A stretch of 59,972 bases of DNA. It comes from Pseudomonas sp. (lineage in GTDB: Bacteria > Pseudomonadota > Gammaproteobacteria > Pseudomonadales > Pseudomonadaceae). The stretch is from NCBI RefSeq assembly GCF_017744435.1, contig NZ_JAGIBG010000033.1, positions 31,247 to 91,218 on the forward strand, given 5' to 3'. Each line of letters opens with the position of its first letter. Within the stretch, counting starts at the first letter, position 1. The position numbers were made by a program, and so were the translations under genes. Positions 25,161 to 33,113 of this stretch are shown here, piece by piece. Below the pieces are notes generated by a model. That model saw only the letters and a list, made by a program, of their open reading frames with translations. It was not told the DNA's origin and did no database searches.

Positions 25161-25793
25161 ATGTTTGCTATGAAATCTGAACGCTTAATCCTGGCTTTTC
25201 TACTGACCTCGATTGCGGGGGCTTACCAGATGGGCTTAAAGCAAACCGATTGGGTGCTGGAAAAAACCAATTCAAAAATCCTTCAGAACGGCACCTACAT
25301 CACAAAGGACCAACTAGAGCAGAATTATTTAAGAAAAGATGATGTTGAGAAGGATTACCTGCCTAGGAAAGAGGTCGAGGCAGGCTACGTTCCGATTGCA
25401 CAGTTCAGGAAGCTGGAATCGACCGTAAGCGAATTAACAGAGAAAGCCGAACTTGTTGACTCCGCATTGAAAAGCGACTCAAGACAGCTTATGGTGAAGC
25501 AGATCTGGCACCCTAAGAACCCTGAGTTCTACGTAGGTTTTATGGACTTCCTAGAAGGGGACAATGGTCCATATGCCTACATACAAATTAGCTTTGTCGA
25601 CTCTCAACCATATCAATTTACTTTAAGAAAATTCAACAACCCCAAAAATCTTAAGTTTACTTATAACGGAATATTATATGAACTAACCACAGTCCTACGG
25701 ATGCAAAATGGTGAAGTTTTCGTGGATGCGGCTCTTAGACAATCCTCGACGAGGGATTCGCATGTCCATGTACCTTCGAATGGAGAAGCCTAG
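25161..25793 (+). CDS. Membrane-anchored protein with Y-x2-K decapeptide repeats, 210 aa
   Basis: ATG at 25161 (or 25170). Residues ~5-22 form an N-terminal anchor or signal (SERLILAFLLTSIAGAYQMG). Residues ~45-85 hold about four 10-residue units (YITKDQLEQN, YLRKDDVEKD, YLPRKEVEAG, YVPIAQFRKL). A short coiled coil (LESTVSELTEKAELVDSALK) leads to a C-terminal beta domain (EFYVGFMDFLEGDN, YIQISFVDSQPYQFTLRKF). The layout is that of an envelope-tethered sensor or stalk. No enzyme motif is seen and no family is recognised. It is the last plus-strand gene of the AT-rich cargo. Confidence 0.65.
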   Translation: MFAMKSERLILAFLLTSIAGAYQMGLKQTDWVLEKTNSKILQNGTYITKDQLEQNYLRKDDVEKDYLPRKEVEAGYVPIAQFRKLESTVSELTEKAELVDSALKSDSRQLMVKQIWHPKNPEFYVGFMDFLEGDNGPYAYIQISFVDSQPYQFTLRKFNNPKNLKFTYNGILYELTTVLRMQNGEVFVDAALRQSSTRDSHVHVPSNGEA

Positions 25794-26006
25794 AGCGAGA
25801 TAACCGCTAACTTACAATCCGGTTGCTAACTGCGTCTGCATGAATACCTCATAAAATTTTCTTCGACGCAGCTTTGCTCATCATCGATTATCTGGAGAGG
25901 AAAGCCCCGTTCTTTTTCCTCCATGCTGCTTCTGGCGAATCATCCATCTGTGAATGTCCGCTGGGTCGATTGCTGCCGACCGCGACTATCAATAACGGCT
26001 CCTCGC

Positions 26007-26282
26007 TTAGCGGGCGAATACCCATGCCTTTTCTAACCGGCGAGTAAGCACCCGCATAGTCAGCACGTAGTAATAGCGCGTCGCCTCACTGCGCCGGCCT
26101 AGGCGATGCTCGAGAAACCAAGCCAAATGCTTTCTCTGCCAGGCCCAAGGCGTCTCTCGCTGCCAGCGCTCTGCGATTTCAACTTGGATAAGCTCTGCTT
26201 GCCGCAAATGGCGTTGCCGGGTCGCGTGCGAACCGTTCAGCATGCCTGCCAGGAACAATTCCATATCGAATGGCTTGCTCAT
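26007..26282 (-). CDS. Integrase-associated small protein, 91 aa
   Basis: ATG at 26282 overlaps the integrase stop by 4 bases, so the two are translationally coupled. The product (MSKPFDMELFLAGMLNGSHATRQRHLRQAE...) is helical and Arg/Trp-rich (LIQVEIAERWQRETPWAWQRKHLAWFLEHRL, RSEATRYYYVLTMRVL). Small basic partners in this position are common downstream of Integrase_1-type recombinases in Pseudomonas and could assist directionality or DNA binding. The exact role is unknown. Confidence 0.7.
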   Translation of the reverse strand: MSKPFDMELFLAGMLNGSHATRQRHLRQAELIQVEIAERWQRETPWAWQRKHLAWFLEHRLGRRSEATRYYYVLTMRVLTRRLEKAWVFAR

Positions 26283-27259
26283 GCCCGCCCCCCAATGTAC
26301 GCAGCAACCACGTCGACACGACCGTGCCCTAGGTCGTAGCTGATTTGCCTTTGGGCATCTCGATCAAGGCGCCGATCTATCTGGCAGCATTTACCACCGT
26401 TGATAGGCGCGCGAAGTCGGGTGATCTGCTCATAGCGTTCGCACGCGTACGCCGCCCGTAGTTCATGAAAACCTTTGAGGTTGTGGGCATGAAGGATGTC
26501 GCGCGCCGGACGGACGACTTTCTGCAGAACGTCCAGGTAACTTTCGCCCGGGGCTATCAGGTTGCTGCTACCCGCTGACGACACCTGCCGTGCAAACCGA
26601 AGTGCATCTCGAACATTGTTGTCTACCGTAATCCAACGTGGCGCCGAGGCCCCGGAGCGGCCGCCTTTGGTGCCATCCTGGATGTTGATCTTGCCGAATT
26701 TTTCAGCCTCACCACTTAGCCGTGGCAGGTCAGCCAAGATGGCCTCACGCAAGCGCATGCCGGTGGCTCGCGCCAACAGAACAATCGCGGCGGCGCGTTG
26801 ATGATGTTGGCTGCAAAGTGCATTGACGATCTGCTTCACCTGCTCGCGATCTTGTCCTTGTGGCACCGAGTGGCGAACCCCGGTGCGCTGCATACCCAAC
26901 GCCTTGCTCGGGCTGGGCAATTTCACGTACTGATCACCGCGAAGCGCCGCCATGGTTCTGTTAACGCTGGATAGCCGATTTTGCGCGGTGCTGATGGCGA
27001 GGTCACCGCGCCTAATCACATCGCGCAGATACGCCGCATAGTCCGCCAATACCTTCCGATCAATCTGCCGCGCATCATTGATACCGGGCCCTTGTTCGGA
27101 TCGGCACCATCTGACGAATGCCTGCCACCGATCACAGTGTGCCTTCACCGTGCCGTAGTGGCCGCCGCCGAACATGTCTTTCAACGCCTGCGGCCCTGCG
27201 TAGCTCAGTTGCCTACCGTAGCCGAAATTACGGCCATCGCGTCTACCCACCAATGCCAT
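26279..27259 (-). CDS. Tyrosine recombinase, Integrase_1 type
   Basis: 326 aa from the ATG at 27259. An N-terminal SAM-like core-binding region (about 1-130; FGYGRQLSYAGPQALKDMFGGG, FVRWCRSEQGPGI) precedes the catalytic domain. Catalytic boxes seen: Arg in ATGMRLREAILADLPRL, His-x2-Arg in HELRAAYACERYEQ, and the terminal LGHGRVDVVAAYIGGR with His, Arg and the likely nucleophile Tyr. It seems intact. It would mobilise an element by site-specific recombination. An inverted partial duplicate of its 5' part lies at 20011-20361. With its partner gene it forms a second recombination module inside an element that already has its own P4-type integrase. Confidence 0.88.
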   Translation of the reverse strand: MALVGRRDGRNFGYGRQLSYAGPQALKDMFGGGHYGTVKAHCDRWQAFVRWCRSEQGPGINDARQIDRKVLADYAAYLRDVIRRGDLAISTAQNRLSSVNRTMAALRGDQYVKLPSPSKALGMQRTGVRHSVPQGQDREQVKQIVNALCSQHHQRAAAIVLLARATGMRLREAILADLPRLSGEAEKFGKINIQDGTKGGRSGASAPRWITVDNNVRDALRFARQVSSAGSSNLIAPGESYLDVLQKVVRPARDILHAHNLKGFHELRAAYACERYEQITRLRAPINGGKCCQIDRRLDRDAQRQISYDLGHGRVDVVAAYIGGRA

Positions 27260-27449
27260 GTCTAATCACCTCATCGCCTGGTCTCTGGTCCTCGCCCCAC
27301 GTCATCCCGCCAAGAATGTTGAGTGTTATCAGGGATCAAGGCCCCTGCGACCTGTGGGGAATGTCCTCTACGCGGGACTGGCGGCTCCTTACGACCGGGA
27401 GCCAGGGCATCTCATGATCTGGCCTCCTGAACACCGTTACCGGTGGGCG
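27096..27449 (-). repeat. Inverted duplicate (right copy) of integrase 5' region
   Basis: Leader plus first ~50 codons of the intact Integrase_1-type recombinase, matching 20011-20361 in opposite orientation. Homology ends at ggtgggcg (27442-27449) on the right; beyond that point the two copies differ. Confidence 0.85.
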
Positions 27450-27530
27450 GGTGGAGGCAGCACTGGCTGACGAGACCAGCGCCTGAAGATCCTGAGTCAT
27501 GTGCAAGCAGCAATGCGATGACCGGGGTAT

Positions 27531-27549
27531 ACCTGACTGTCAGTCAGGT
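27531..27549. promoter_or_regulatory. Operator-like 19-bp palindrome
   Basis: ACCTGACTG t CAGTCAGGT is a perfect dyad around one base, of the size and style of TetR-family operators. No regulator gene lies beside it. Confidence 0.5.
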
Positions 27550-27682
27550 GCAGTCCATTCCTTGGTCTGCGGCACCATCATCTACAGCGCTGTTGCTGGT
27601 GACATCGGTGTTTGTCACGCCGATTGTCACGAGGGGGAATGCCGCAAAGTCTTGTGCGATCAGGGCTGCAGCAGTGGTAGAA

Positions 27683-27717
27683 GTGCCCGTCTCTTTCCAG
27701 AAGAAAGAGACGGGCAC
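27683..27717. terminator. Perfect 15-bp hairpin
   Basis: GTGCCCGTCTCTTTC and GAAAGAGACGGGCAC flank a 5-base loop. It lacks a T-run longer than three; it may be a bidirectional terminator. Confidence 0.5.
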
Positions 27718-28071
27718 AGGTTGGCGCAATAGTCGGCCAAGCGGATAGGTTGCTGCAGGGCAGCGAGGTACGGTGTGTCTGGCGCACGAGCGCTATATGT
27801 GTAAGAGCATCCATCACATGGGTAGTGACCGGGCGAGCTGCCGGATGCGAATCGCCCTTGGGGAGAACCACCGCGAGAGCGGCGTGACCTTGAAGGCTCG
27901 GGTCACCTGGGATGCTGTCAACGACAGCCTTTGCACTGTCTTTTCTACGCCCGCAATCCGAGAGGGTCAAGTGACTCGCCCGCTGGATTTTGCAGTTGAA
28001 CATGACGTTGGGCGTGTACGGAATCCCGTGGTCTCCAGTGGCCGATTTGGTGTTTTTGATTTTTCAGATGA

Positions 28072-28116
28072 GGTCCATCCAAACAGGGCGGCTTTGCAGC
28101 CCTGTTTGGATGGACC
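28072..28116. terminator. Perfect 18-bp hairpin downstream of the P4-type integrase
   Basis: GGTCCATCCAAACAGGGC and GCCCTGTTTGGATGGACC flank a 9-base loop, about 40 bases after the integrase stop. The likely role is integrase terminator, although it has no T-run. Confidence 0.5.
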
Positions 28117-28156
28117 CGCATGGAAAGCGGATCATCGAAACTTCAAAGCCGTGCGC

Positions 28157-29479
28157 TCACTCGACTGCACCACGCCTTGCTCTTAGGCTAGAAATGTTTG
28201 CCCCGATCTGATTCGCGAACTCATGCGGCGAGATATGCTCCTGCCGATTCGCTTGGAGGTAGCGGCTCCACCAACTCATGATCAATCGCCGCTCCTCCAG
28301 GAACTCGGCTTTGTGGATATACGCCGCCCGAACGTTGTTGCGCTCCCTGTGGCTCATCTGCCGCTCAATAGCCGCCTCTGACCAAAGCCCGGATTCGACC
28401 AAGGCACTGCACGCCATGGACCGGAAGCCATGCCCGCAAATTTCGGTCTTGGTGTCGTAGCCCATGTTCCGCAAAGCGCTGTTGACCGTGTTCTCGGACA
28501 TAGGCTTCCACGAGCGGGCGTCACTGGTGAATACCAGATCAAAGTACCCGGTGATCGCATAAATCTGTTCGAGCAACGCTACCGCTTGCGGTGACAGAGG
28601 GACCAGATGGATGTCGCCCGCCATCTTCGTTCCTCTGGTCGAATACGGTACGCCGTCCAACGCGGGCCGCGTGTCAGGTATCTCCCATATGCCGCGCTTC
28701 AGGTCGAACTCACTCCAGCGTGCGAAGCGTAATTCGCTGGACCGAACAAACACATGCAGCGACAGCATGACGGTCAGCCGAGTGAGCGTGCGTCCCTTGT
28801 AGTTCTCGATGCGGTACATCAACTCTGGCAGACGTGAGAGCGGGAGTGCAGGCCGATGCGTAACCCGTGGCGCGCTGATGAAGCCCTCAAGGTCATATGC
28901 AGGGTTCACCATGATCAGCCGCAGCCGCTTCGCCTCACGCATGATGCTTTGTAGGTAGTTTTGCACCCTCAACGCCACATCAATCGTGCCGCGCTTCTTG
29001 ATTGCCTCAAGCGGCTGCATGAGGTCGAAGGTATCCAGATCAACGATGGCGCGTGCGCCTAGCAGCGGGAATACGTGCGTCTTCAAGCGACTCAGCACAG
29101 TCCTCGAATGACCAGGCGCCCACTTAACTGACATTTCCTTATGCCAGTCCAAGGCAACGCGCTCGAATGTGTGGCCTCTGATAACCGCCTCGGCCTTGGC
29201 CTGCTGCTTGGACGCAATCGGATCGATGCCCTCAGCCAGCATCCGCTTAGTCTCCAGACGCTTCTGCCGAGCATCTGCGAGACCAATGACGGGATAGTTG
29301 CCAAACGAGGTCAGCCCCTCTCGCCCATCCGGTTTCACATAGCGGAAGCGCCAGCCTTTGCGGCCATTGGGGTAAACGAGGAGGTAAAGACCGTCACCGT
29401 CGAAAAGCTTGTAGGGGCGGTCAGTAGGTTTGGCCGAACGGCATGCGGTGTCGGTCAGGGGAGCAGTAGTGCGAGCCAT
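28157..29479 (-). CDS. P4-type integrase (tyrosine recombinase) at tRNA-Thr
   Basis: 440 aa from the ATG at 29479, where the family's N-terminus (MARTTAPLTDTACRSAKPTDRPYKLFDG...) begins. An N-terminal DUF4102 arm-binding domain (about 1-95; KLFDGDGLYLLVYPNGRKGWRFRY) is followed by a core-binding domain and the catalytic domain. Arg box: VFVRSSELRFARWSEFD. His box: HGFRSMACSALVE. Then MSHRERNNVRAAYIHKAEF with the likely nucleophile Tyr. It is intact. The 5' end lies 161 bases from the 3' end of tRNA-Thr(CGT), the standard arrangement of P4-type islands. It would cut the tRNA 3' end duplicated at 20539-20561. Confidence 0.93.
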   Translation of the reverse strand: MARTTAPLTDTACRSAKPTDRPYKLFDGDGLYLLVYPNGRKGWRFRYVKPDGREGLTSFGNYPVIGLADARQKRLETKRMLAEGIDPIASKQQAKAEAVIRGHTFERVALDWHKEMSVKWAPGHSRTVLSRLKTHVFPLLGARAIVDLDTFDLMQPLEAIKKRGTIDVALRVQNYLQSIMREAKRLRLIMVNPAYDLEGFISAPRVTHRPALPLSRLPELMYRIENYKGRTLTRLTVMLSLHVFVRSSELRFARWSEFDLKRGIWEIPDTRPALDGVPYSTRGTKMAGDIHLVPLSPQAVALLEQIYAITGYFDLVFTSDARSWKPMSENTVNSALRNMGYDTKTEICGHGFRSMACSALVESGLWSEAAIERQMSHRERNNVRAAYIHKAEFLEERRLIMSWWSRYLQANRQEHISPHEFANQIGANISSLRARRGAVE

Positions 29480-29571
29480 AAGGGTAAACACCTTTATCGA
29501 ATCGACTTTATCCCAAACGTTACCCCTAAATCGGCTGGCACCTGTCGGAATCCGACGGAACGCCATAACGA

Positions 29572-29597
29572 AAAAACCCGCCAGAAGGCGGGTTTTA
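29572..29597 (-). terminator. Terminator following tRNA-Thr
   Basis: On the minus strand AAAACCCGCC ttct GGCGGGTTTT with a following T-run stands about 45 bases after the tRNA. It lies on the island side of the attachment site, so the element supplies it. Confidence 0.8.
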
Positions 29598-29640
29598 CGG
29601 GGGTTCCAGAGATTTTGGTAGCCTTCGCTGGAACCTGAAC

Positions 29641-29716
29641 TGGTGCCGGAGACAGGAATCGAACCTGCGACCTTCGCGTTACGAGTGCGCTGCTCTACCG
29701 ACTGAGCTACACCGGC
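29641..29716 (-). tRNA. tRNA-Thr (anticodon CGT)
   Basis: 76 nt including encoded CCA. Acceptor arm gccggtg/cgccggc-type pairing, D-loop agctcagtcggtagagca, anticodon loop ctcgtaa and T-loop ggttcgattcc are all present. It is intact and is the integration target of the neighbouring integrase. Confidence 0.95.
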
Positions 29717-29786
29717 GTGTAGCGCAACGTACCACTGCCGCACCCGCCGCGTAAACCCCTGTTTCCCCGGCCTTATTCCCCTCCCC

Positions 29787-30197
29787 TCAGGACGCTTTGC
29801 AGCCCTTCGGCGCGAGGTCTTCCTCGATGTTGGTGGTGCAGCCCCAGCCAGTAGGCGAGCGGGTCAGGGTCAGGCTCTTGCCCACCACATTGGCCGGCGC
29901 ATCAGCCAGGGTGCACGCGATCGTGCCGGTCCCGTCAGCCGCCTTGCTGCTGACCGTGATCGCACAGTTCGCCGTAGCCGGCTGGCCGCCCAACTCGGCC
30001 ACATTCGTCACGTCCTTGCCTTCATTCAAGCGCAGCTCCATCGCCGTCTTCAGCGCGCTGATCTCCAGCAACCCGGCCGCAGCCTTGGTGCGGGACTGGT
30101 GGTTGGTGTACATCGGGATGGCGATGGTCGCCAGAATGCCGATGATCGCGACGACGATCATCAGTTCGATCAGGGTGATACCGCGTTGCCCTTTCAT
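29787..30197 (-). CDS. pilA: Type IV major pilin PilA
   Basis: 136 aa. The prepilin leader MKGQRG is followed by ITLIELMIVVAIIGILATIA, with glutamate at +5 of the mature protein; the +1 residue is Ile instead of Phe. The C-terminal domain has two disulfide-loop cysteines (WGCTTNIEEDLAPKGCKAS). It is processed by PilD and assembled by PilB/PilC at the inner membrane. It diverges from pilC. The P. putida group seldom shows twitching, so expression is uncertain. Confidence 0.95.
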   Translation of the reverse strand: MKGQRGITLIELMIVVAIIGILATIAIPMYTNHQSRTKAAAGLLEISALKTAMELRLNEGKDVTNVAELGGQPATANCAITVSSKAADGTGTIACTLADAPANVVGKSLTLTRSPTGWGCTTNIEEDLAPKGCKAS

Positions 30198-30412
30198 GAA
30201 CGATTTCCTTTTTGATACGTGTACGCGTGGAGGTCAGGCTCGACCCCAACTGGCAGCGGCGCAGTAGGCCTGAACAGACACCTTTTGTCACCCCTGCCCG
30301 CCAGGGCGTCATCTTCGCTGAACTACTCTAGTGAGCATCACGGACGCACGCCCGCTCATGGACGCGGCAAGCTGTTTCCAGGCTTGTCGCACGGGCAGAA
30401 AAGGACCTTTGC
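30198..30412. promoter_or_regulatory. pilA / pilC divergent promoter region
   Basis: 215 bases between the divergent pilA and pilC. A tggcagc...tgc-like sigma-54 site was looked for and is not clean. No remnant of pilB is visible. The aaaggac before ATG 30413 serves pilC. Confidence 0.4.
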
Positions 30413-31621
30413 ATGAACCCAACCACACACCTCTATACCTGGCACGGCACCGATGCCAGTGGCGCTAAAGTCAGCGGCCAGGTCAGCGGGCGCAGCCCGG
30501 CCTATGCGCGGGCCGGCTTACAGCGCCAGGGCATTCGCGTGGTCAGCCTGCGGGCGGCTGGCGGGTTTGAATGGCGTTTACCGAAGGCTCGGGTAAAGGC
30601 CGACCCGGCGGGCTTCAGCCGGCAGCTGGCGACCTTGCTCAAGGCCGGGGTGCCGCTGTTGCAGGCCTTCGAGGTGATGGGGCGCAGCGGCTGCAGTGCG
30701 GGGCTGGCAGCGTTGCTGGATAAATTGAAACGGGATGTGGCTTCGGGGCTGGGGCTGGCGGATGCGTTGCAGCGGCATCCGGCGTGGTTTGATGGGTTGT
30801 ACTGCAACCTGATTCGCGTGGGCGAGCAGTCCGGCACGCTCGATCGGCAGCTGGAACAACTGGCGGGGATGCTGGAGCAGCGCCAGGTGCTGCGTAAACG
30901 CGTGCGCAAGGCGATGCTCTATCCGTTGCTGCTGTTGCTGACCGGGTTGGGGGTTTCGGCGGTGTTGTTGCTGGAGGTGATTCCGCGTTTCGAGAGCCTG
31001 TTTGCCGGTTTCGATGCAGCGTTGCCGGCCTTTACGCAGTGGGTGATCAACTTGTCCACAGGGCTGGGGCGTTATGCGCCACTGCTGTTGATAACCGCGC
31101 TTGCCTTGGGATTTGCCGTGACCCGCCTGTATCAGAAGCATGCGCCAGCACGCCTGTGGATAACTGCACAAGCCTTGCGCGTTCCCGTGTTCGGCAAGCT
31201 CTTGAGCCAGGCGGCCCTGGCGCGTTTCGCTCGCACCTTGGCCACGTCCTATGCTGCCGGGGTACCGTTGCTGGATGCGCTGGTCACCGTGGCCAAGGCC
31301 TGCGGCAATGACCTGCACGAGCAGGCGGTGCAGCGCTTGCGCCAGGGCATGGCCAACGGGCAGGCGCTGAATCAGGCGATGGCGATTGAGCCGTTGTTTC
31401 CGCCGTTGTTGGTGCAACTCACTGCCATCGGTGAATCCAGCGGCACGCTGGACCAGATGCTGGAGAAATCCGCCAGCCATTACGAGGAACAGGTCAGCCA
31501 GGCGCTGGACCAGTTGACCAGCCTGCTGGAGCCGGCCATCGTGCTGATCCTGGGCTTGCTGGTCGGTGGCCTGGTGGTGGCGATGTACCTGCCGATCTTC
31601 CAGTTGGGTAGCTTGATCTGA
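30413..31621 (+). CDS. pilC: Type IV pilus inner-membrane platform protein PilC
   Basis: 402 aa, normal length for GspF/PilC. Two repeated T2SSF domains (about 70-195 and 270-395) each contain the family's FxRQLATLLKAGVPLLQAFE-like opening (here also FARTLATSYAAGVPLLDAL) and ESSGTLD/EQSGTLD glycine box. Three transmembrane helices are present (LLLLLTGLGVSAVLLLEVI, LLITALALGFAV, VLILGLLVGGLVVAMYLPIF). It anchors the assembly ATPase to the platform. The gene runs into pilD with a 2-base gap. Confidence 0.95.
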   Translation: MNPTTHLYTWHGTDASGAKVSGQVSGRSPAYARAGLQRQGIRVVSLRAAGGFEWRLPKARVKADPAGFSRQLATLLKAGVPLLQAFEVMGRSGCSAGLAALLDKLKRDVASGLGLADALQRHPAWFDGLYCNLIRVGEQSGTLDRQLEQLAGMLEQRQVLRKRVRKAMLYPLLLLLTGLGVSAVLLLEVIPRFESLFAGFDAALPAFTQWVINLSTGLGRYAPLLLITALALGFAVTRLYQKHAPARLWITAQALRVPVFGKLLSQAALARFARTLATSYAAGVPLLDALVTVAKACGNDLHEQAVQRLRQGMANGQALNQAMAIEPLFPPLLVQLTAIGESSGTLDQMLEKSASHYEEQVSQALDQLTSLLEPAIVLILGLLVGGLVVAMYLPIFQLGSLI

Positions 31622-31623
31622 AC

Positions 31624-32490
31624 ATGACTTCATGGACTTTGCTGGCCGAACAGCCGGCGTACTTCATTACCCTGGCGGCTGTGCTCGGCCTGTTGGTGGG
31701 CAGCTTCCTCAATGTGGTGGTGCATCGCCTGCCGATCATGCTCGAGCGCCAGTGGCAGCGTGAGGCGCAGGAAGTGCTGGGCCTGCCGACCACCGAGCAC
31801 GAGCGTTTCAACCTGTCCCTCCCCGCTTCCCACTGCCCGCATTGCAACCACGCGATCCGCGCCTGGGAGAACATTCCCGTACTGAGTTACCTGGCATTGC
31901 GCGGGCGCTGCTCGGCGTGCAAACAGCCGATCAGTGCGCGTTATCCACTGGTCGAGCTGGCCTGTGCGCTGTTGTCGATGGTGGTGGCCTGGCATTGCGG
32001 TGCAGGTATCGACGCGCTGGCCCTGCTGCTGCTGACCTGGAGCCTGCTGGCACTGAGCCTGATCGACCATGACCAGCAAATTCTGCCCGATGTCATCGTG
32101 CTGCCGACGCTGTGGCTGGGCTTGATCGTCAACGCCTTCGATACTGTGGTGCCGTTGCCCGATGCACTGTGGGGCGCGGTGGCCGGCTACCTGAGCCTGT
32201 GGTCGGTGTACTGGGTGTTCAAGTTGATCACCGGCAAGGAAGGCATGGGCTATGGCGACTTCAAGCTGCTGGCGCTGATCGGTGCCTGGGGCGGCTGGCA
32301 GGTCTTGCCGGTAACCTTGCTGCTGTCATCGGTGATCGGCGTGGCGGCGGGCCTGTGCCTGCTGCGCGTGCGCAGGCAATCCGTCGGCACGGCCATACCC
32401 TTTGGCCCTTATCTGGCCATTGCGGGGTGGATTGCCGTGCTCTGGGGTGATGAAATATACGCCTTCTACCTGCAACTGTTTGGAATGTGA
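31624..32490 (+). CDS. pilD: Prepilin peptidase / N-methyltransferase PilD
   Basis: 288 aa. The N-terminal methylase domain has four zinc-binding cysteines (CPHC near 70, CSAC near 98). The peptidase domain holds two catalytic aspartates (LIDHDQQILPD and GMGYGDFKLL). About seven to eight membrane helices. It cleaves and N-methylates type IV prepilins and type II secretion pseudopilins. It overlaps coaE by one base, and the order pilC-pilD-coaE-yacG is conserved in Pseudomonas. Confidence 0.96.
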   Translation: MTSWTLLAEQPAYFITLAAVLGLLVGSFLNVVVHRLPIMLERQWQREAQEVLGLPTTEHERFNLSLPASHCPHCNHAIRAWENIPVLSYLALRGRCSACKQPISARYPLVELACALLSMVVAWHCGAGIDALALLLLTWSLLALSLIDHDQQILPDVIVLPTLWLGLIVNAFDTVVPLPDALWGAVAGYLSLWSVYWVFKLITGKEGMGYGDFKLLALIGAWGGWQVLPVTLLLSSVIGVAAGLCLLRVRRQSVGTAIPFGPYLAIAGWIAVLWGDEIYAFYLQLFGM

Positions 32491-33113
32491 TGACCACCAA
32501 GGCCTTCACCCCCTGGATTCTCGGGCTGACCGGCGGCATCGGCAGCGGCAAGAGTGCCGCCGCCGAGCGTTTCGTCGAACTTGGCGTGCACCTGGTCGAT
32601 GCCGACCAGGCAGCACGCTGGGTGGTCGAACCCGGCCGCCCGGCACTGGCGAGCATCGTCGAACGCTTCGGCCCCGGCGTGCTGCTGGACGATGGCCAGC
32701 TTGATCGTGCGGCCTTGCGCCAGCTGATCTTTGCCGACCCGGCGCAGCGCAAGTGGCTGGAGCAACTGCTGCACCCGTTGATCGGGCAGGAGATCTTCAG
32801 CTACCTGGCCAAGGCCGAGTCGCCCTATGCGGTTTACGTGTCGCCGCTGCTGATCGAGTCGGGCCAGCATCAGAAGGTCCAGCGTGTGCTGGTGATCGAT
32901 GTGCCGCAGGAGCTGCAGGTGGCGCGTACCCTGGCGCGTGACAACACCAGCCCTGAGCAGGTGCAGGCCATTCTCAAGGCCCAGCTGGCCCGTGAGGAGC
33001 GCCTGGGCCATGCCGACGATGTGGTGGTCAATGACGGCGATTTGGCCGCACTGTACGAACAGATTGACCGCCTGCACCACTTTTACCTGACTTTACGAGG
33101 AGGCCAGCCATGA
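32490..33113 (+). CDS. coaE: Dephospho-CoA kinase
   Basis: 207 aa from the ATG at 32490 (a GTG one codon upstream is possible). It phosphorylates dephospho-CoA in the last step of CoA synthesis. The P-loop GLTGGIGSGKSAAAERF lies near the N-terminus, followed by LVDADQAAR (substrate and metal binding) and the LID-type segment with SPLLIESG and REERLGHADDVVVNDGD. The start overlaps the pilD stop (TGATG), and the stop overlaps the yacG start (ATGA). Confidence 0.96.
   Translation: MTTKAFTPWILGLTGGIGSGKSAAAERFVELGVHLVDADQAARWVVEPGRPALASIVERFGPGVLLDDGQLDRAALRQLIFADPAQRKWLEQLLHPLIGQEIFSYLAKAESPYAVYVSPLLIESGQHQKVQRVLVIDVPQELQVARTLARDNTSPEQVQAILKAQLAREERLGHADDVVVNDGDLAALYEQIDRLHHFYLTLRGGQP

Larger units (their letters stand above)
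27260..28156. other. Gap between the two integrase genes with three perfect palindromes
   Basis: Contains the integrase leader (to 27449), a 19-bp operator-like palindrome (27531-27549), a 15-bp-stem hairpin (27683-27717) and an 18-bp-stem hairpin (28072-28116). Several overlapping frames of 60-140 codons exist on both strands, but none has a ribosome site and convincing composition. This may be a decayed gene region. Confidence 0.5.

Noticed and set aside
27499..28003. Several frames on both strands between the integrases
   Set aside because: Mutually overlapping, without ribosome sites; one minus-strand frame (27544-27729) reads somewhat protein-like but lacks a start context.
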